Source: JACVRW01 sp036407035 (GTDB lineage Bacteria > Actinomycetota > Thermoleophilia > Solirubrobacterales > Thermoleophilaceae). From it: a stretch of DNA of 64,000 bases. Positions 41,569 through 50,408 of this stretch are shown here, one piece after another. Every line of letters begins with the position of its first letter. Position 1 is the stretch's first letter. Below the pieces are notes generated by a model. The model saw only the letters and a program-made list of their open reading frames with translations. It did not search any database and was not told where the DNA came from. The stretch lies in contig DASXAA010000094.1 of the NCBI GenBank assembly GCA_036407035.1, positions 1 to 64,000 of the forward strand, in the 5' to 3' direction. The position numbers were made by a program, and so were the translations under genes.

Positions 41569-42289
41569 ATGGGCACGAGGCTCGGGGATGTGCGCGGGAT
41601 GAGCGCCTCCGGCATCGCGACGATCGTCGTGTTGGCCGTGGCGATCGGGGCCGTGGTCCGGGCTCACACGGTCCCGCTCCTGGTCGACAGGTCCGTGTGC
41701 ATCGTGCGGACCGTGCTGACGACTCAGACCGGGTCGTGCGGGGATGAGGAGCCGGGCCTTACTGTGCCGGTCGTGCTGAGAGGTACCGCAGCCGCCAGTT
41801 CGCCACCTGGTACTACGCGGGCCTCCTCGGCGCCGTGTCGCAGAGGCTCGACGTGGCGGCCGGCGGCTCCACGACCGGCCAGGGAGGCGCCGCCGAGACC
41901 GAGTACGGGCTCGCGTTGACCACCTACCACCGCCGGAACGAGAGCGGATTCGATCCGAGCCAGTCCGACGGCTACGAGATCGCGCTCTACCCGTGGGCCG
42001 ACATGATGTACAACCTCGGCGCCGGGGCGGGCGGCGTCCAGAGATGAGGACGGAGCTCACACTGCAGCCCCTTCCCGGCCTTGCACGTGAGCTCAGTCGG
42101 GAGCTCCGTTGAAGGTTCGACGGGGTCTTCGGCGGGTACGCCCGCCCCGAGAACGAGTCCATGTTCGTCCCGCCGGACGTCCGCCAGCGGCGGTTCGACA
42201 AAGGCTTCGGCAGCGAGCAGACGCTCCCGAACCCGGACGACCCCACGCAGCCGCTTCCGAACCCGCTCGTGTGCATCGGGGCGAACTGA
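41569..42289 (+). pseudogene. Decayed pilin-like-anchored protein gene
   Basis: The first frame encodes a normal module: SASG, helix IATIVVLAVAIGAVV, then VPLLVDRSVCIVRTVLT...C, but loses sense after about residue 70. Coding-like sequence then continues in another frame (RQFATWYYAGLLGAVSQR to about 42045), and in a further stretch with an in-frame stop at about 42112 (ARPENESMFVPPDVRQRRF, ending VCIGAN at 42289). At least one frameshift and one stop separate the parts, so this is a broken copy; the outer domain does not show the peptidase motifs of its paralogues. The intact promoter suggests recent loss, or assembly error. Confidence 0.6.
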
Positions 42290-42388
42290 CCTGACCCGGC
42301 GGGCCTTCGCGTGCCGGCGGACGTCGGGGCTGCGGGGTTGTGGCTTGGGTCGTCCGGCCCTGTCATCGACCGGGTCCCGCCCCGAAGG

Positions 42389-42433
42389 TTGGGCCGCGCG
42401 CCTCTCGCGGCGCGCGCCGCCCGGGGCTAGCTT
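42389..42433 (+). promoter_or_regulatory. Shared leaderless promoter upstream of the 42443 gene
   Basis: CCGAAGGTTGGGCC element (TTGGGC-N5-GCCTCT, then CGCGG) with TAGCTT 39 bp after the first T; GTG start 9 nt further. Confidence 0.72.
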
Positions 42434-42442
42434 CGCCAGAGG

Positions 42443-44626
42443 GTGGAGCCGAGGAGAGAGTCCGAGGCCGGATTCAGCACCGTCACCGTCACGGTGGTCT
42501 GCATGCTCATCCTGGCGATCTTCGCCGCCGTCCGCGAACAGCTGCCGCAGACGGTCAGCGACCGCGCCGTATGCACCGTCAGGGCCGTCCTCGCCGCCGA
42601 CCGCACATGCGCCGACGACGGCGCCACGCCCACCCCCGGCGGCAAGACCGACCCGCTGCTCGTCCAGGCTGCCGACCGGCGCGGGGTCACACAGCCCGCC
42701 GCCGCCGGTCCGCGAGCTGCGCCTGTCGGCGGGCGGCTCGTCCCCGGACGCCGGCGCAACCCGAATCGCTCACCGAGCAACCGGCGGCTGACGGACGAGC
42801 TTCGCAGTGCCCTGCCCTGCCGGACGATCGGCGGTCAGGCCTGCACGCTCACGTACCGGCTCCGCACGGCGCAGCGCACGGTGATCGCAACGAACGCGCC
42901 ATTCGTCCCCCACTGCTTCGACGGCATCTGCGTCACGATCGAGCCCGGGGCCATCACGATCAGGCCAGGCCAGCATCGCGTCGGCGAGATCTGCTTCCTG
43001 AAACCGGACGAGCCCAACCGCCTGTCGTGTGTGAAATGGCAGATCCCGGCGGGACACCCCATACCCGAGCAGATGATCCTGCGACCGGCTCCGGGCGGGC
43101 GCGGCGGCGGGGTGTTCGAGTTCGTGTGGCGTCCGGAGGACCGCGGCCGGCCGAAGCGCGTCAACATCGACCTGACCAACGAGACGGGGAGGCGCGAGGG
43201 CACGCATCTCGGCGTGCGCTCCTCCGAGCCGGTCACGGTCGACTTCGACATCGTCTCGAGATCCCCTGGCGGTGACCTAGGCGGGAGGGTGGTCTTCGAG
43301 GACGTCAGGGGCGACGTCGGCGTCCGCATCGCCCCGACCCGGCCCGGCGAGCGCGTGCCGCGAAGGGTGGAGATCTTCGGCCCGATCCCGGCAATCGGCC
43401 TGGAGCTTGAGCGCGACGGCGCGCATCTGGAGGGCCGGATCGCGGGGATCCCCGACCACGTCACGCTCGATTGGCAGCCCGACTCGCAGCACCCTGGGAC
43501 CGGCCGGCTCGTCATCACGCCCGAGGGCGGCAGCGTGGGCAGCCTGGAGGTCGAGGCGACCGGCGTGGGAAACATCTTGCCCGGGATGGACCGCTTCTCC
43601 GCACGTCTCGGACCGATCGGTCGCGCCGAGCTCTCGATACTGCCCAACGGCTTCGACTACAGGGGCGACCCCGTCTCGGGCGAGGTCCAGGTTGGCCCGC
43701 CCGGACAGGCCCCGCGGCAAGGGGCGGACTGCGGGCGCGTCAGCGGGGCGTGGTACGACCAGACGACCGGGGCCGGCCGAGGCTGCCTCGACTCGGTCAC
43801 GAGCGCCGGGCTCACGGTGAGCGGCACTGGCGTCGTGGACGGTCACGTCGCGACCTCAGGCGGGCCGCGCCCCTTCGACTTCTTCCTCAGACGCCCAGAC
43901 GGCGGGACCGTTGCGGCCGACATGCCGGCGCGCCCGCCGTCGCTCGGGGCGACGTTCGACCCGGCCGGACGGCTCGAGGTCCGCGGGCCCCAGCTGGCCG
44001 AGTACCCGCTGAGCGTGACCCAGCGCGGACCGGACGGCCGCCCGATCGTCTCGATCTATCAGCTCAGGGCGCCCGACGGCGGCGGCTCCGTCTGCTGGGA
44101 CGCGGGGCCGCGCTGCGCCGGCGCCGCCCCTCCCTCGACGGGGGCGTCGGTCAGCCTCACGGCGCCTGCCGGCGAGCTGCGCGCCGGAGCCTTCACCTAC
44201 AGCGGCGCCTTCGGCACGCTCCAGATCACACAGCCCTCGAGCACCACCGGCAGCTTCTACTGGGCGCAGCAGGGCTGGGCCTCCCCGAGGCTCGGCTTTG
44301 ACGGCACCATCGCCTGGGACGAGATGCGGCTGACCCTGCCGCCGCCAGCCTGGGCCGACTGCCGCGGCGCCACGCCGAGCCAGTGCGAGCTCCGGCGCAT
44401 CCTCTCGGGTTGGGCCAGCGAGGTGCGCCCGGAGGGCTGGGTGCTCTCGCCGGCCCAGCTGGAGGCGCAGAACTACTCGTTCGACTGCAGCCGGTTCACG
44501 CTCGGCGACCCGACGTGCTCCGCGGGCACGATCACGTGTCGCGACACCGTGAACCTGCGGGCGTCCGGAGGCGCCCTCGGGCTCCCGCTCAACTGGCTCC
44601 TCTGCTCCCGGACGGCGCCGCGATGA
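42443..44626 (+). CDS. Large pilin-like-anchored surface protein
   Basis: A 727-residue protein. Module: ESEAG followed by FSTVTVTVVCMLILAIFAAV, then LPQTVSDRAVCTVRAVLAADRTC; G-F at the helix start is like a type IV prepilin site but Glu5 is absent. The remaining 650 residues are an outer region of beta-rich repeats that I do not recognise, with Cys pairs (FVPHCFDGICVT, CVKWQ, CGRVSG...GCLD, DCSRFTLGDPTCSAGTITC). It has no HExxH. GTG start chosen because it lies 9 nt behind a -10-like TAGCTT and begins GTGGAGCC, as in the other leaderless gene at 52147. Its TGA overlaps the ATG of the next secreted modular gene, so both are made together. Confidence 0.7.
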   Translation: MEPRRESEAGFSTVTVTVVCMLILAIFAAVREQLPQTVSDRAVCTVRAVLAADRTCADDGATPTPGGKTDPLLVQAADRRGVTQPAAAGPRAAPVGGRLVPGRRRNPNRSPSNRRLTDELRSALPCRTIGGQACTLTYRLRTAQRTVIATNAPFVPHCFDGICVTIEPGAITIRPGQHRVGEICFLKPDEPNRLSCVKWQIPAGHPIPEQMILRPAPGGRGGGVFEFVWRPEDRGRPKRVNIDLTNETGRREGTHLGVRSSEPVTVDFDIVSRSPGGDLGGRVVFEDVRGDVGVRIAPTRPGERVPRRVEIFGPIPAIGLELERDGAHLEGRIAGIPDHVTLDWQPDSQHPGTGRLVITPEGGSVGSLEVEATGVGNILPGMDRFSARLGPIGRAELSILPNGFDYRGDPVSGEVQVGPPGQAPRQGADCGRVSGAWYDQTTGAGRGCLDSVTSAGLTVSGTGVVDGHVATSGGPRPFDFFLRRPDGGTVAADMPARPPSLGATFDPAGRLEVRGPQLAEYPLSVTQRGPDGRPIVSIYQLRAPDGGGSVCWDAGPRCAGAAPPSTGASVSLTAPAGELRAGAFTYSGAFGTLQITQPSSTTGSFYWAQQGWASPRLGFDGTIAWDEMRLTLPPPAWADCRGATPSQCELRRILSGWASEVRPEGWVLSPAQLEAQNYSFDCSRFTLGDPTCSAGTITCRDTVNLRASGGALGLPLNWLLCSRTAPR

Positions 44627-46068
44627 CGCGCCGCGCGATCCCATCGGCGCTCGCCGCCGTGATCGTGTGCGTGGCGGCGGCGGCGCAGCCGGCGGCGGCG
44701 GCGACGCTGCGGGCCGACTACCGCCTCGCGGGGACGCTGGAGCCGTCCTGCTGCGGCGCGCCGGCGCTGGCGAACATCGGCGACGGGAACGGCTTCGTCG
44801 CCGATGCCGTGCGCGGCGTCCGGCGCCCCGTACTGGAGTTTGCTGCCGGCGGCGGGGTGGCGACGGCCTCAGCCGGAGTCGTCCCATCGGCCTCCTACTC
44901 GATCGCCGCTCTGTTCCGCTTCGACGCAATCGACGGCTTCCGGCGCGTCGTGGATTTCCAGGGCGGGCTGTTGGACGCCGGCCTGTACAACCTGGACGGC
45001 CAGCTCGCCTTCTTCCCGTTCGTCAGCGGGCAGGGGGACCCGGCGCCGATCGCCGCGGACGCCTACTCGCAGGTCGTCATAACCCGGGACGGCGCGACCG
45101 GAGAGGTCGTCGGCTACGTGAACGGCGTCCCGCAGGTCGCGTTCACCGACGGCGGCGGCGACGCGGTGATCGGCGCCGTCGCCGGCGGCTCCGGTGGGCT
45201 ACGGTTCTTCGCGGACGACTCCTCCGACAACGGCGGCGAGCAGTCCGCGGGCGCCGTCGCCCGGATCCGGGCGTGGGACGGCCCGCTGACGCCGGCGGAG
45301 GTGGCCTCCCTCGAGGCGCCGGACCCGCCGCCACGGCCGCCGGCGCCCCCCGATCCGCCGGCCGCGGCCGGCCCGGCGCCCAACGGACGCCCCGCCTCCG
45401 ATCCGGCGCGCCTGACGGCCTGTCTGCGGACGAAACGGCCGTGCGAGCGGCGCCCTCCGGCGGGCCGCGGCCGGCTCGTCATGGACGCCGGCGTTCACGC
45501 ACGGCTCGCCGGGCGTCTCACCACCCCGGGTGGCGCGCCGATCGCGGGCGCGAGCCTCGAGGTGCTCGCCCGCACGCGGATGCCGGGCGCGCGCCGGCGG
45601 ACCGTCGGCGCGACGACGACCGACGGCGCCGGCCGGTACTCCTGGCCGGTCCCGCGCGGGCCGTCACGCGACCTGGCCGTGACCTACCGGCCGTTTGCCG
45701 GCGCCCCGCGGGCGGCGGCGCGGGCGAGCGCGCGGCTGCTGGTGCGCGCCCCCGTCGCGCTCGACGTCGTCCCCAGGGTCGTGCGCGACGGCGGCCGGAT
45801 CGAGATCCGCGGAGCGCTCCCGGGCACGCCCCGGCCGCGGCCGGGCAAGCTCGTGGAGCTCCAAGTCCGCTCGCGCGGCGGATGGCGCACATTCGCGACG
45901 ACCCGTGCCGGTCGCCGGACGGGGCGCTTCGCCCACACTCACGACTTCCCCGTCGCCGGCACCAGCCGCAGCTACCGGCTGCGCGCGACGGTACCCCCCG
46001 ACAGCGCGTACCCGTACGCGACCGGTCACAGCCGCGCCGTCCGGATCAGGATTCGCGCCGGGCGATGA
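44623..46068 (+). CDS. Secreted LamG-like protein with shared C-terminal module (member 2)
   Basis: A 481-residue secreted protein. Signal peptide (ALAAVIVCVAAAAQPAAAA), then a concanavalin/LamG-like domain of about 210 residues (LRADYRLAGTLEPSCCGAP, AYSQVVITRDGATGEVVGYV, VARIRAWDGPLTPAEVASLE), a Pro/Ala linker and the shared module (LTTPGGAPIAGASLEVL, GPSRDLAVTYRPF, GKLVELQVRSRGG, YPYATG). The first domain is likely to bind carbohydrate. Same architecture and same length as the protein at 48962-50407. Overlaps the anchored protein gene upstream by 4 bp. Confidence 0.78.
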   Translation: MTRRAIPSALAAVIVCVAAAAQPAAAATLRADYRLAGTLEPSCCGAPALANIGDGNGFVADAVRGVRRPVLEFAAGGGVATASAGVVPSASYSIAALFRFDAIDGFRRVVDFQGGLLDAGLYNLDGQLAFFPFVSGQGDPAPIAADAYSQVVITRDGATGEVVGYVNGVPQVAFTDGGGDAVIGAVAGGSGGLRFFADDSSDNGGEQSAGAVARIRAWDGPLTPAEVASLEAPDPPPRPPAPPDPPAAAGPAPNGRPASDPARLTACLRTKRPCERRPPAGRGRLVMDAGVHARLAGRLTTPGGAPIAGASLEVLARTRMPGARRRTVGATTTDGAGRYSWPVPRGPSRDLAVTYRPFAGAPRAAARASARLLVRAPVALDVVPRVVRDGGRIEIRGALPGTPRPRPGKLVELQVRSRGGWRTFATTRAGRRTGRFAHTHDFPVAGTSRSYRLRATVPPDSAYPYATGHSRAVRIRIRAGR

Positions 46069-46105
46069 CGCGGCCTGCCCGCGAACCGCTCGACGCCGAC
46101 ACGGG

Positions 46106-47767
46106 TCAGCCGCTCCGGCGGACGGTGACCGTGATGGACCTGCTGTCGCCCGTGGCGTACGGGTAGGAGTTGTCGCTCGGTACGCGAGCTCGGAAGCGGT
46201 GCGTGCGCGTGCTTCCGAGGCTTGGGAAGCGGTAGCGATAGCCGAAGCGGCCGCGTTTGCGGTCGGCGCGTACGTTGGCGAACGTGCGCCAGGTTCCGCG
46301 GTCGCGGACCTGCAGCAGGACGAGCTTGCCGCGGGCCGGTCGTGGACCGCCGGGCAGGGCGCCGGCGAAGCGGATGGTGGCGCCCTCGGGCAGGTCGGCG
46401 CGCGAGACCGACAGCTTCACCGGGGCTCGCACCACCAGCCGTGTCTGGACCCGGGCCGAGTCGGCGACCTGCTGGGCGAGCGGCCGGTAGCTGACGCGCA
46501 GCTCGCGCGAGGGGCCGTGGGCGAGCCGGCGGGCGTAGCCGCCGCGGGCGTCGGTGGTGACAGTCCCGACCACTCGCCAGCGCCTGCCGGGGGTGGCGAG
46601 CCGCTCCCAGACCGAGAGCGTGGCGCCGGCGATGCGCCGTCCCTCGGAGGTCCTCAGCACGCCCACGAGCCTCGTTCGGCTGCGGTAGGCGACGGCGCGC
46701 GGGCGGCGACCGTCAACACGGCGCCCGCGCGCTGTGACCACGCGCGCGGTCAGCAGCGCCCCGGGCCCCACGAGCGCCCCCATGACGGTGATCGGATAGC
46801 TGTCCGAGGCGGTGACGTTGGCGCCGGTGGCGTCGGCCACCAGCACGCGCACGCGGTGCGAGCCGGCCGGCACCCCCGCGAGGTCGACACGGAAGGCCCG
46901 GTCGATCGCGAGCGGGCACGGCACCGGCTGGGTGAAGGGCGGCTGGCAGAGCGCGAAGCTCCGCAACGGCTTTCCGTCGAGCTCGACGGTCACCGACCGC
47001 AGGCCGCCGCCGCTGTCGGTCGCCGCGACCCGCGCCTCCGCCGACCCGCCGAACGGCGCGGCGGCCGACAGCAGGCCTCCCGACGGCGGGCCCAGCAGCC
47101 GCGGCGCGGAGGCGTCCTCCAGCCCCAGCCGCGCCGCCGAGATCACCACCCAGGCCGAGCCGTCCGGGAAGTTGTCCGTACCGGGACCGGGGCAGCCCTC
47201 GAATATGTCGACGCTCCAGCAGCCGGCCCGGGCCGCGAGCTCGACCGTGCCGTCGGGCAGCGAGCCCTCGGCGGCGGGCGCGAGATCGTCGCAGGCATCC
47301 GCCGGACCGCCGAAGGGCGGGCAGGACTCGATCTCCTCCTGCTGGCCGGCCCGGCCCTGCGCGACCAGCCTGTAGCCGGAGAGGGCGTGCGCGTTGCCGC
47401 CGAAGTCGTCGAAGAACATGCCCCGCGCCGAGCGCTCGAGCCGATACGAGGCGATCTCCGTGCCGGGCGGTGCCCTGAAGGCCCACTCCGCATACGCCCC
47501 CTCGTTCGTCCAGTCGGTCTCCCCCGACGAGGCGACGAGGCCCTCGAGCCCGCAGTCGGACTCGACGCTCAGGCCGGGGCCCAGCACGGGCGGCCCCGGC
47601 TGCCAGCCGGTGAAAGGAATCGTCCGCCCGTCCGGCAGGCGACAGGAATCGACCGTATAGACCGCCGCCGGCGCCGGCGGGCAGACAAGCGCCGCCACGA
47701 GCACCACGGCCACCGCGAGCGCGGCCGCTCGGCCCCAGCCTGCTGCTCCGAGCGGGTAGGAACTCAT
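46106..47767 (-). CDS. Secreted modular protein with shared C-terminal module (member 3)
   Basis: A 553-residue secreted protein, close relative of the one at 36883-38559: signal peptide (AAALAVAVVLVAALVCPPAP), Cys-containing domain starting VYTVDSCRLPDGRTIPFTGW, Ig-like section (DSGGGLRSVTVELDGKPL, DATGANVTASD) and the shared module (GPSRELRVSYRPL, VRAPVKLSV, GKLVLLQVRDRG, YPYATG). ATG 47767 chosen: the hexamer CATCGT lies 5 nt upstream and the alternative TTG 12 codons earlier adds nothing useful. It converges with the 44623 gene, leaving 37 bp between the stops. An operator palindrome lies at 47831. Confidence 0.75.
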   Translation of the reverse strand: MSSYPLGAAGWGRAAALAVAVVLVAALVCPPAPAAVYTVDSCRLPDGRTIPFTGWQPGPPVLGPGLSVESDCGLEGLVASSGETDWTNEGAYAEWAFRAPPGTEIASYRLERSARGMFFDDFGGNAHALSGYRLVAQGRAGQQEEIESCPPFGGPADACDDLAPAAEGSLPDGTVELAARAGCWSVDIFEGCPGPGTDNFPDGSAWVVISAARLGLEDASAPRLLGPPSGGLLSAAAPFGGSAEARVAATDSGGGLRSVTVELDGKPLRSFALCQPPFTQPVPCPLAIDRAFRVDLAGVPAGSHRVRVLVADATGANVTASDSYPITVMGALVGPGALLTARVVTARGRRVDGRRPRAVAYRSRTRLVGVLRTSEGRRIAGATLSVWERLATPGRRWRVVGTVTTDARGGYARRLAHGPSRELRVSYRPLAQQVADSARVQTRLVVRAPVKLSVSRADLPEGATIRFAGALPGGPRPARGKLVLLQVRDRGTWRTFANVRADRKRGRFGYRYRFPSLGSTRTHRFRARVPSDNSYPYATGDSRSITVTVRRSG

Positions 47768-47830
47768 GCCGAACGATGTAGAGAACGCCGGCCCCGCGCG
47801 CAACGCGATCCGGCCGCCCGCAGCCCACCC

Positions 47831-47847
47831 CTGTGCCGGGCGCCCAG
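47831..47847. promoter_or_regulatory. Operator palindrome CTGGGC-N5-GCACAG
   Basis: Written on the minus strand; matches YTGKGC-N5-GCMCAR exactly. It is 64 bp upstream of the ATG at 47767 and 59 bp downstream of the stop of the 48709 gene's transcription unit, so it most likely serves the 46106-47767 gene. Confidence 0.5.
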
Positions 47848-47905
47848 CGAAGGGACCGCCAACTGTGTGCTCGGCACCGGCGGGCGCAGGCGCTGCGTCG
47901 CGCGG

Positions 47906-48709
47906 TCAGCTGCCGCAGCGGGTCAGCGGGTCGGGAACGCCGGTGCGCCCGTAGCCTTCCAAGAAGGATTCGAGCCGCTCCCTCCCCGACGCATGCGACG
48001 GGTCGGGGGGCCGAGCGGCGATGTCGTCGCGGATGTGGCGCAGGGTCCGGGGCGAGAAGAGCCGCCGGTCGCGCGCCCAGCGGATGTAGGCGCCGGCGAG
48101 GCAGTCCGCCTGCAGCTCGTAGGCCGGCTCGTCGATGAGCGCCCTGCCGCTGTCGCGCTGTGCGTTATGGCCGAACTCGTGCGCGAGCACCCAGAGCCAG
48201 GCGGCGAAGGCCCGCGCGGGATCGCCGCGCAGGCCGGCCCAGACGTCGATCACGGGACGCCGCCTGTATTTCCGGTCAACCGAGGTGTGTGAGCCGTCGA
48301 CGAACGGTGCGCCCTTCCAGAGAAACCCGGGAGTGATCCTCACGATCGGACGCTCGTGGCGGCCGCCGAGCACGCCGCGCCAGAAGCGGTTGAGGGCCCG
48401 CTCGTGCATGCGTAGCCTCTGCTGGAGCCGGGCGCGCACCGGGTCGAGCGGCCTTGGGCGGGGACAGCAGGCGCCACGCCGCGGCGGGCGAGTTGCCCGC
48501 CGGACCGGGTGCGGCCGAACGCCCTCGCCGCGCGGGCATGCCCCTCGAGCGTCGAGCGCTAACACCGCCCTCACCTGGCAGACGCTGCGCGCGGCGAGCG
48601 CATCCGGCAGGAAGGCGCGCACGCCGAGCAGCACCGCCCCGGCCAGCACGATCAGCGCCATCGCCGCGACCAAGCCGGCGGCGCCGGCCTCATCCCCACA
48701 CCGCTTCAT
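47906..48709 (-). CDS. Pilin-like-anchored zinc metallopeptidase (YpfJ-like)
   Basis: A 267-residue protein with module GDEAG, helix AAGLVAAMALIVLAGAVLLG, then FLPDALAARSVCQVRAVL...C, and an intact peptidase part: WLWVLAHEFGHNAQ (zinc HEFGH at 177-181) and YELQADCLAGAYIRWARD (about 194-211). This is the clearest member with the YpfJ-type motif HExGHxxQ...E-QADCxAG. It should act on proteins outside the membrane, perhaps on pilins or on the secreted modular proteins encoded on both sides. ATG 48709 lies 9 nt behind TAGCCT, with no ribosome site. Confidence 0.8.
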   Translation of the reverse strand: MKRCGDEAGAAGLVAAMALIVLAGAVLLGVRAFLPDALAARSVCQVRAVLALDARGACPRGEGVRPHPVRRATRPPRRGACCPRPRPLDPVRARLQQRLRMHERALNRFWRGVLGGRHERPIVRITPGFLWKGAPFVDGSHTSVDRKYRRRPVIDVWAGLRGDPARAFAAWLWVLAHEFGHNAQRDSGRALIDEPAYELQADCLAGAYIRWARDRRLFSPRTLRHIRDDIAARPPDPSHASGRERLESFLEGYGRTGVPDPLTRCGS

Positions 48710-48718
48710 CGCCCGGCC

Positions 48719-48764
48719 AGGCTAGGGGCGCCCGCCGGCCAGGCGCGAGAGGCCAACGGCCCAA
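48719..48764 (-). promoter_or_regulatory. Shared leaderless promoter upstream of the 47906-48709 peptidase
   Basis: Minus strand: TTGGGC-N5-GCCTCT followed by CGCG; TAGCCT begins 40 bp after the first T and the ATG is 9 nt after the hexamer. Very close to the element at 24889-24934. Confidence 0.72.
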
Positions 48765-48855
48765 TGTCGGCGTCACGGGCGACCCCAAGGCGTCCCCGTG
48801 CCTGGGCGGCGGCGCTGCGAGCACTGCGCACGCCTGCTTGCTGGCTGAGCTCGAT

Positions 48856-48872
48856 CTGTGCGGGCCGCACAG
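48856..48872. promoter_or_regulatory. Perfect operator palindrome CTGTGCGGGCCGCACAG
   Basis: 8-bp arms around one central base. TACGAT, a good -10, lies 77 bp after its first base (48933-48938), ahead of the GGAGGG ribosome site and TTG start of the 48962 gene. The same arrangement (76 bp to TACGAT) occurs at 52747 before the second PucR gene. Confidence 0.62.
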
Positions 48873-48961
48873 GCCCGAGGGCGCAGCTCGTCACCGCGCC
48901 CACTGTTCGGGTTCGGGGTAGCGGCCCGCTCCTACGATGCGGCAGAGAAGGGAGGGCTCAC

Positions 48962-50407
48962 TTGGCCAAGTTCGCTGGACCGCGCGACCGAGCCCGCGCG
49001 CCGAGAGTCGCGACGATCTCCCGCCGGCTCCTCGGCGCGGCCGCCGTGGCGGTGGCGCTGGCCGCGCAGCCCGCGGCCGCGGCGACGCTCAAGGCCGACT
49101 ACCGCTTCGCCGACACGGTCGGCTCGTCGTGCTGCGGGGCGCCCACGCTCGCGGTCGTCGGCTCGGGCACCGGCGGGTTCGCGACCGACACGGTGTTCGG
49201 CGCGCAACGGCGCGTGTTCGCCTTCCCCGCCGGCGTCGGGCTGCAGCTCACGTCCCCCGGGGTGGTCCCGCCGGACTCCTACACGATCGCGGTCCTGTTC
49301 GGGTTCGACACCGTCAAGGGCCCCGAGATCATCAACCCGTACGAGCGCATCGTCGACTTCAAGAACCAGACGAGCGATTTCGGCCTCTACGTGGCGCGCG
49401 CGCAGCTGAGCTTCTACAACGCGGCGGCCGGCGCCTCCGACCCGGCGCCGTTCCGGCCGAACGCCTACGCGCAAGCGATCCTCACGCGCGACTCGGCCAC
49501 CAAGGAGGTGGTCGGCTACGTGAACGGGGTCGAGCAGTTCCGCGTCACCGACTCGACCGACATCGGCGTGGTCAGCCCGGACAACGTGGTCCGCTTCTTC
49601 AAGGACGACGTGGTGCCGCCCTTCCCGGGAGAGGAGTCCGGTGGTGCGGTCGCAAGGATCAGGCTGTGGGACGGCCCGCTGAGCGCCGCCGAGGTGGCCG
49701 CGATCGACGCGCCGCCGCCCATGCCCGCTCCTGCGCCGCCGCCGCCCCAACCGGCGCCGCCGGCGGCGCGCCTGACCGCGCGCGTGGTCGACGGGCGCGG
49801 AAGGCGGATCGATCGGTCCGGCGCGCGCGGCGTCGCGTATGGCAGCCGCGCGCGCCTCACCGGGACGCTCACGACTCAGGCGGGTTCGCCGATCGCGGGC
49901 GCGACCCTGACGGTCTTGCAGCGCGTGCGCGCACGCGGCCGCGGTCTCCGGCAGGTCGGCGTGGCACCGACCGCGGCTGACGGCGCCTACTCGACGCCCC
50001 TGCGCCGCGGACCCTCACGCGACCTGCTCGTCAGCTACCGGCAGGCGGGCGGCTCCGCCAGCGCGCGCGCCGTCCTGCGCGTGCGAGCGCCGGTAAGGCT
50101 GTCCGTGTCGCGCCGGGCGCTGACCGAGGGCGGTTCGCTGCGGCTCAGCGGCCGCCTCACCGGCGGCCCGCTGCCGCGCGCCGGCAAGCTCGTGGAGCTC
50201 CAGGTGCGGGAGCGAGGCAGGTGGCGGACCTTCGCCACCGTGCGCGCTCGCCCCCGCAGGGGGCGCTTCAGCTACCGCTACCGCTTCCCCGAGCTCGGTA
50301 GGACCCGCACGCACCGCTTCCGCGCCCGCGCTCCCGGTGACGACGCGTACCCGTACGTCACGGGCGCCAGCCGGGCGATCAGCGTCACCGTCCGGCGGGC
50401 GCGCTGA
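48962..50407 (+). CDS. Secreted LamG-like protein with shared C-terminal module (member 4)
   Basis: A 481-residue secreted protein paralogous to 44623-46068. Basic N-terminus, signal core LLGAAAVAVALAAQPAAAA, LamG-like domain (LKADYRFADTVGSSCCGAP, AYAQAILTRDSATKEVVGYV, VARIRLWDGPLSAAEVAAID), Pro-rich linker, shared module (LTTQAGSPIAGATLTVL, GPSRDLLVSYRQ, GKLVELQVRERGRW, YPYVTG). TTG 48962 chosen: GGAGGG lies at the right distance and no ATG fits. One base separates its stop from the ATG of the next gene, so both form an operon. Likely carbohydrate-binding surface protein. Confidence 0.78.
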   Translation: MAKFAGPRDRARAPRVATISRRLLGAAAVAVALAAQPAAAATLKADYRFADTVGSSCCGAPTLAVVGSGTGGFATDTVFGAQRRVFAFPAGVGLQLTSPGVVPPDSYTIAVLFGFDTVKGPEIINPYERIVDFKNQTSDFGLYVARAQLSFYNAAAGASDPAPFRPNAYAQAILTRDSATKEVVGYVNGVEQFRVTDSTDIGVVSPDNVVRFFKDDVVPPFPGEESGGAVARIRLWDGPLSAAEVAAIDAPPPMPAPAPPPPQPAPPAARLTARVVDGRGRRIDRSGARGVAYGSRARLTGTLTTQAGSPIAGATLTVLQRVRARGRGLRQVGVAPTAADGAYSTPLRRGPSRDLLVSYRQAGGSASARAVLRVRAPVRLSVSRRALTEGGSLRLSGRLTGGPLPRAGKLVELQVRERGRWRTFATVRARPRRGRFSYRYRFPELGRTRTHRFRARAPGDDAYPYVTGASRAISVTVRRAR

Positions 50408-50408
50408 C

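Noticed and set aside
46069..46105. Bidirectional terminator between the convergent modular genes
   Set aside because: The 37-bp gap has no convincing inverted repeat.
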